From Lenzites betulinus (Eukaryota; Basidiomycota; Agaricomycetes; Polyporales; Polyporaceae): a DNA stretch of 64,000 nucleotides. The notes under the pieces are model-generated. The model saw nothing but the letters and a program-made list of their open reading frames with translations. It did no database searches and was not told where the DNA came from. The stretch is from assembly GCA_022264855.1 (NCBI GenBank), contig JABYQU010000008.1, positions 248,001 through 312,000 on the forward strand. Reading direction: 5' to 3'. The stretch's first letter is position 1; every line of letters starts with the position of its first letter. Both the position numbers and the translations under genes were made by a program. Positions 58,242 through 64,000 of this stretch are shown piece after piece.

Positions 58242-59196
58242 ATGGCTTCCGTTGCTGTCTTCAACTTTGTCCCTCCGCGCGTGGTCACTCCAGGAGAGTA
58301 CTTCGTCCGCACTAACGAGCACTACGCGTCCACCACGCGCAACACTCATTGGAATCCGTTTCAGGAATATTCTAGCAGGCACGTCCAGTGAGCCTAACTC
58401 TTCCACGCGCTGGAGTTAATTGACGGCTCGATTTTACAACAGACGGCCCAGCATAATTTTGGTCTCGCAGTCGGTTCCCGCGCCCTCTACGCCGAACCGT
58501 CCATCGATGTCCGACAAAACCCCCATCTCCAACGTTCGTCGGGCCGGCGCCTCCAAGGTCACCATCCCCGCCTCGTCCAAGATCAGGAAACCGTCCCCCA
58601 AGTCTTCCGGGAAAGCCAAACACAAGCCCAGCGCCAAGAAGACGGTCTCCCGCCCGGTCGGACTCTGGGTCAAAGCGACGCCCCACAAGAAGCGCACACC
58701 GCGCGCGACGCCGCCGCCGACGGGCCCGCGCAAGTGTCGGTGGAACCTGTGCAACCAGCGCATCGAGGACGGGCGCGATATCTGGGCGCACATCCTCGCC
58801 GTACATGACCACGGCAGGGACTTCGCCATCGTGGAGACGGGCGCGGAGGTTAAGCACAAGCACAAGGTGGAAGACTCGGAGATAGCGGACGAGGAGCACA
58901 AGTCCGAGGAGGATGGCGCACCCGGCGGGAAAATGGCAGACGACGGAGGGAAGCGCCTCAGGGAATCTGAAAGGGTGCGGTGCGCCTGGCATGGGTGCTC
59001 GTCCGAGATCCAGTTCGTCGGCTTGCGGCGGCATATCGAGTCGAAGCATATTCCTATTCGTGGGGCGGAGTGCCCTAAGGGGTGCGGCTACTGGATGAGC
59101 AGGGGGGACATGCTGTGGCGGCATGTTGAGCGGTGCGAGGGGCCTGCGCCGAAGGACGAAAATGAGGAGGGGGAGGACGAGGAGGGGGACGAGTAA
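58242..59196 (+). CDS. Zinc-finger protein (family member C)
   Basis: Two exons (58242-58387 and 58443-59196) give about 299 residues. The N-terminal exon (MASVAVFNFVPPRVVTPGEY, HYASTTRNTHWNPFQEYSS) does not match the module of members A and B. A long Lys/Ser/Pro-rich basic stretch follows (SKIRKPSPKSSGKAKHKPSA), then three fingers with the same pattern as the relatives: CRWNLC...HILAVH, CAWHGC...HIESKH, and a last CPKGC...HVERC finger. An acidic region sits between the first and second finger, and the protein ends in an acidic tail (GEDEEGDE). Probably nuclear; target unknown. Confidence 0.75.
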
Positions 59197-59869
59197 ATCG
59201 TCGGCGGGGCACTTCAGGATGCTAACATCTATCGTGGACATTCATATTGGGCTTTGGGTTGCGGCTACTTTTATCTGGATGCACTCGTTTGGTGTTGTAA
59301 TGGGTTTACTAGGTTATGTTCTCCACTTTATAATACATGTATCGCTATGTTGTGGATGCAATCAGGCTCCTTCTTGAAGCGGATCAAGAAGCGTGGCTGA
59401 CCCGGGAAAGAACGGAGAAGATAGGACGGTTCGAGACACTCTGTGTTTTCGAGAGATGCTACTTCTACGACTGCGGCAAGACAAAGATAACAAAACTAGA
59501 CTTACTATCTACGAATGCATGAAACGGGTATGAGTGTGCTAGAGCACAGGAGCAGACTGGATCAGTCCTATAGTGAGGAGTGGAGAGATAAAACGCCGGA
59601 AGACCAGTCGCGGCGAGTGGCGAGGCAGCCGACGAGAGTATATGTATAGTACTGAGATATATGAGCAGGGCGGTAGTGGCGGTACGATAGTATGCGACAC
59701 GGTATGATGCTTGAATGAGGAAGTGAATGGGATAATCTGAAAAACCTCGGTGGTGATATTCACGCAAGGGTAACGAGAGGTAAGAAAAACAAAGAACGCG
59801 GAGGATGTCACTCGCTCAGGGTGTGGAAGTCGATTGGCCGGCGGCGCGCTATCGCTGAGCCGTGCAGCA
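59197..59869. other. Convergent intergenic region
   Basis: No gene seen in 670 nt; plus and minus genes converge here. Confidence 0.5.
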
Positions 59870-60836
59870 TCATCCTTTGAGCGAGAGAAAGCTCGATTTC
59901 TTTTCCAGGCTTGGCTCCGTACTGACGGTCGATGCGGAGCGCGCGATGGAACGCGCGGGATTGATTGGAGTTCCGCGTAGAGGAGAGAGGGAGGCCGCTT
60001 GAGAGAAGAGTGAGTGCGTGGGAGTACTGGCCAGAGAGAAATCCTCGTCGATCTTGGAGAGGGCATGCATGCTAGGCTGTGCGGGGGTAGGATGCGTGTG
60101 CTTCACGGTGGATGCACGATGAGGGGAGAGAGACCAAGGGCTCTGCGGGGTGGTCAGGCGGTTAGGTCTTTACAGACGGGTATGCGTTGATGGAAGACGA
60201 AAAGATCGTTAAACGGATGCTCACAGTGAACGTGGAGAGGTGAACCCCATAGCCGCGATTAATCCTACGGCGCAATAGAAGGGAATACATGACGAAGCCG
60301 GCGAGCAACAAGAAGGACGAGGATTCGATGACCAGGCTGGTGAGCGGCAGACCGTGCCCGGCGAAGTCTTCCCTGAGCAGCCCTACCGCAGCTTGACAAG
60401 ACCCGCCGAGTGCATCCGGAGGTGTGGAAGCTATAGATCCGCACAGGTGAGGTCAAAGTCACTTCATGCCACAACTGAACTTACAGTCATCGCGTGGAAG
60501 AAGTAGAGGCTGATTTCTAAGCGCGGGGATAGGTAGGTCGTCTTCGGGAACAAGCGAAATGGGCGTTGTATTTGGGTCGGACATCGCCGACGCGGAACTG
60601 AGCGGTCGAGCTGGTCAGCAGCGGTGTCATAGCACAGTGTCAAGAACCACATACGCATGCGTTCGGGGTTCACGGGGACGTTCTTGCATGCGGTAGGGCG
60701 CCGACGCAGAGGTAGACGCGCGGTACGGCCACGCATCCGCAGCGCGAGCCTCCGAGGAGATGGGATCGTGCAGGGGTAACGCGAGGACTTCCGCAGCGAG
60801 AGTGAGGCTGGCGACAAGAGCGATAGGTTGAATCAT
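59870..60836 (-). CDS. Single-pass membrane protein, signal peptide and cytosolic tail, unknown
   Basis: About four exons on the minus strand join in phase. A signal peptide (MIQPIALVASLTLAAEVLAL) opens a lumenal or extracellular part rich in Ser, Pro and Arg. The first intron (about 60654-60593) is needed to bypass a stop; the next exon carries DPNTTPISLVPEDDLPIPAL. A transmembrane helix follows (SLVIESSSFLLLAGFVMYSL) flanked by LLRRRINRGYG, so the C-terminus is cytosolic. After an intron the tail is Ser/Thr/Pro-rich (ALSKIDEDFSLASTPTHSLF, SIARSASTVSTEPSLEKKSS) and ends SLKG. It has the look of a sensor- or mucin-like type I membrane protein. I do not recognise the family. Confidence 0.65.
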
Positions 60837-61822
60837 CCTTAATGCTTCAGTGCTGGGCGTTGAACAAGAAGGGCTTGTGGGAGCCGGTTGGGTCTCTCCT
60901 CACACCCGAAGTTGTCTCATATATGCTGTTGGAGAGACAATGGGATGCGAGAGCCGCCCTGAATTGTCCGTGGGGCGAGGCTCCGACGAAGAAGACGCAT
61001 AACGCATATGTGGCTATGCCAAGGAGAGCACTCCTAGCTCCGTAGCGGTGAAGCTGGGGCCTGGATCCGATTCGCAGTCCACGGGCATATATGCCTACCG
61101 AACGAGGTCATATTAAAGGAGACCGCGGGCGACATCCAGATTCGAAGTCCACGACTGGCCCCAGTCATGCTCAAACTCTGCTTGTCCAAGTCTATCTGCC
61201 CGCGGCGAATGACCACATTCGCCGACTCCGGATCGCGCAAGATGGCATCGGGCTTTGTTCTATCGTCCTCCCCAGCGCTGTGAGCAGTGCCTGCAGTGCA
61301 CGAACAAATTCGAAGAGTGCGCAATTGGAGAACCTACTTGGGCGCGTACCCGCGACAATGTGCGTATGCAGTGTCCTATACACTTACCCTGTCGTAAAGC
61401 CGAAACAGTGCTGGATCTCATGGTGAGTCTTTTAAGATATCCCTCTAGACCGAGATTGAGAGACGTGTCGAGATACTGTGCGGGTCTTCTCCACATTGAG
61501 ATGCTGTCTGCATTTCCGGACCCAGCTGGATATACTACCGCAAAGCCACTGAGGTCCCCGCAAGGTCAATGGGTCATATATGTGTACCTAGGAGGCAGAG
61601 AGGGGCACCATGCCCGCCAGAGGGTGCCGCAAGGGTGCCGTGCACGACAAGGATGGTGGGTGGAGAGGACGAGGGGGACGGGCTGGACACCGATCAAGGC
61701 GGAGATGGGCGTCGGGCGCTTGTTGGGCGGATCGCTCGTTGGGCGCGGTTGCGCCGTGTCTCTCTCCACTCTCCCCCATCTTTTCCCCCCGCCTCATCGT
61801 ACATCCTACCCTTGCGCACAAC
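60837..61822. other. Divergent intergenic region
   Basis: About 985 nt between outward-facing starts. Minus-strand stretches such as HEIQHCFGFTTG and EDDRTKPDAILRDPES (about 61190-61430) look weakly coding but no consistent gene could be joined. Confidence 0.4.
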
Positions 61823-64000
61823 ATGGCGCACATGCCGGGCGATGACGGGTATTACTCAAATGACATTCACCAGATACAATCAAACCAGTCAGTAGTCATC
61901 CCAAATCTCCCTCCGTCTCCAACCAGGAACTTACAGGAACGCCAGGCACCTCATGTACGTCCCCCACCATCTTACACTCTTCAGTAGTAATTCTCACTTG
62001 GTAAACTACTCTAGGTACCACCGCCAGCTACACAGCTGCTGACCGATGCCCAATTCTACGTCCGCGATCCACATACCGGTCGCGATCGCCCCAATGTCGA
62101 CTTTTTGAGGGAACATTTCCTGCGCGAAGGCAGACTCTCCCATGAGCAGGCTATGTTCATCCTCGAACAAACTACAGACCTCATGACCCGCGAGCCGAAC
62201 CTCCTCCAAGTCCCAAGTCCCGTAACAGGTTTGTGGTTCAGTCAACCTTACCCCGCACCGCGTCTCACGCGACTGCCACTGCCCCAGTTTGCGGGGATAT
62301 ACATGGCCAGTATGTGAGTGCTCACCCGTTCTCGTCATACGTATTCAGCTGACGCTCCACAGTACGATCTCATGAAGGTATTTGACGTCGGGGGCTCCTT
62401 CGAAGAGAATAATTACCTGTTCCTGGGGGATTATGTCGATCGCGGTTGCTTCGGCATCGAGGTGAGCTTATGATCCCCATTGACCTGCATCTACACTCGA
62501 TGTATCTGGTGTTACGTGCTGCATCGGCTTCCTTCACCGTATGGCACCCGCTCATGGCATCTTGAGTTTTGGGGACCATAATTTTGACCGACGGTCCTGT
62601 TGAAACGCATCCCACTCGAGATTGCGAACAAACAACTAATCGAGCCATGTTTCACAAGTGTCTGCTCTACCTCTACGCGCTCAAACTATGTTATCCAAAA
62701 CGGCTGTTCCTGCTACGCGGTAATCACGAATGCAGGCATCTCACAGAATACTTTACATTCAAGCGCGAATGTGAGCCAGTGATACTGAACTTCTGCTAAC
62801 AGTAAATTGATATCCGACATCCCGCGCCTAGGTTTACACAAATATACGCCTATGATCTATGATGCTTGTATCCGGTCCTTCCAGGCGCTTCCCGTCACTG
62901 CGCTTGTGGATGGGAAGTTCTTCTGTGTACATGGCGGGATATCGCCCGAGCTTGACACATTGAAGGACTTGGAGCGTGTACGTCACCTAGACCTTATATC
63001 TGTGTGCCGCGGATATCGACTTAACTCCTTGTCCGATAATAGATGAATCGATTCGAGGAACCGGCCTCCAAAGGACTTCTCTGCGATCTGCTCTGGGCCG
63101 ATCCGATTCCTAACTTTGGTCATGAGGTACGAACGGAGTCTGTCAACTCATCATAACTGTAAGCTTATCACAATGCACATAGTCGGAACCCACATATGAC
63201 AACCCGCATGGAATTCATCCCGGAGTCCCCTTTATCGACAACCACACACGTGGCTGTAGCTACTACTTTACGTGAGTTCCCTTCGAGTGCTCCAGCTCGT
63301 CCACTGGTACTGACAGCTGTCCTAATATCTAGATATGATGCAGCGTGTAAGTTCCTGGAGCGCAATCAGTTGCTTGGAATCTTCCGCGGGCATGAAGCAC
63401 AGGATGCGGGGTACACGATGCATCGCAAGACGCCGACCAAGAAGTTCCCCTCGGTAATAACGATTTTCAGCGCCCCGAATTATTTGGACGTGTACCACAA
63501 CCGTGGCGCCGTGATCAAATACAAGAACCGGAACATAACTATCAGGTATGCCGGCCCGCCTAACCCTAAGCACGCTTAAACTTATGTTCGGCGCTCGCAT
63601 TTCAGGCAGTACAACGCGACCTCGCATCCGTACTGGTTGCCGAACTTTATGGACGCCTTCACGTGGTCGCTGCCGTTTGTGGGCGAGAAGATCACGGAGA
63701 TGCTGCTCGCGATCCTGGCGGTGTGCTCGGACCAGGAGCTGGAGTCGACCTCGTCCGAGGAAGACGACTCGGAGCGTGCACGGGAGCTCGACAGTGACTC
63801 GGACTCGGACGAGACGCGTACCGTCGCGGACCTCTCCCTAGGCCCGGGCGAGATCTCGCAGCGCCGACAGGAGATCAAGAATAAGATTTTGGCGGTCGGG
63901 CGTATGCAACGCATTTTCCAGCTTCTCCGGTGCGTTCCGCGTCCCAATACGTACTCAATAATAGACTAACGTCCGTCTAGCGAGGAATCAGAGAACGCGA
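61823..64000 (+). CDS. Calcineurin A catalytic subunit, divergent, 3' end cut
   Basis: About eight or nine exons rebuild a PPP-family phosphatase of the calcineurin type: [170 protein letters not shown]. All metal-binding and catalytic motifs are kept. The B-subunit-binding helix starts near EKITEML. Unusual points: RGHEAQ where calcineurins have [14 protein letters not shown] for the usual DRGYFSIE, an acidic insert ([19 protein letters not shown]), and an intron of about 197 nt at 62462-62658. It dephosphorylates Ser/Thr substrates such as Crz1 in Ca2+ signalling. The gene runs off the right edge before the calmodulin-binding and autoinhibitory parts. Confidence 0.9.

Overview
The window is nuclear DNA of a filamentous basidiomycete, most likely a wood-decay Agaricomycete of polypore type (the class level is fairly safe, the order is a guess). 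The signs are GC-rich coding sequence, genes broken by many introns of about 50-60 nt with GTRNGT donors and YAG acceptors, TATA boxes about 45-160 nt upstream of start codons, and protein families typical of mushrooms. Genes were rebuilt by joining exons in phase, so exon edges are predictions. Function names rest on recognised motifs, not on a database search.

Layout. 0.35-3.7 kb: a NOPCHAP1/DUF4598-like snoRNP assembly factor, divergent from a prenylcysteine oxidase. 3.7-7.5 kb: no convincing gene, but a short retroposon-like insertion with an oligo-A tail and target-site repeats. 7.5-11.5 kb: a Bem46-type serine hydrolase and a small secreted hydrophobic protein. 12.8-16.3 kb: two ER-associated degradation factors back to back, a Cue1-like CUE protein and a Ubx2/FAF2-like UBA-UAS-UBX protein. 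17.5-37 kb: a hydrolase-rich stretch with two HSL-type alpha/beta hydrolases (at its two ends), two tandem-type S10 serine carboxypeptidases, another alpha/beta hydrolase, an FSH1-type hydrolase and an aldo-keto reductase; inside it sits a pair of serine palmitoyltransferase small-subunit-like genes. 38-40.3 kb: a zinc-finger gene and a broken zinc-finger copy. 41.7-44.9 kb: a COMT-type O-methyltransferase with a long disordered tail. 45.6-46.1 kb: a small conserved-looking protein of unknown role. 46.1-52.6 kb: a GC-rich gene desert with a 59-bp tandem duplication. 52.6-53.7 kb: an isoprenylcysteine methyltransferase-like membrane protein. 56.7-59.2 kb: two more zinc-finger genes. 59.9-60.8 kb: a single-pass membrane protein with a signal peptide. 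61.8 kb to the end: a divergent calcineurin A catalytic subunit, cut by the window edge.

How the parts relate. The clearest functional unit is the divergent ERAD pair around 14 kb. The prenylcysteine oxidase and the ICMT-like protein act in the same chemistry but lie 50 kb apart. The hydrolases do not form a recognisable biosynthetic cluster because no polyketide, peptide or terpene synthase is present. The zinc-finger family, with a private N-terminal module and C-terminal finger pattern, is the best candidate for something poorly described.
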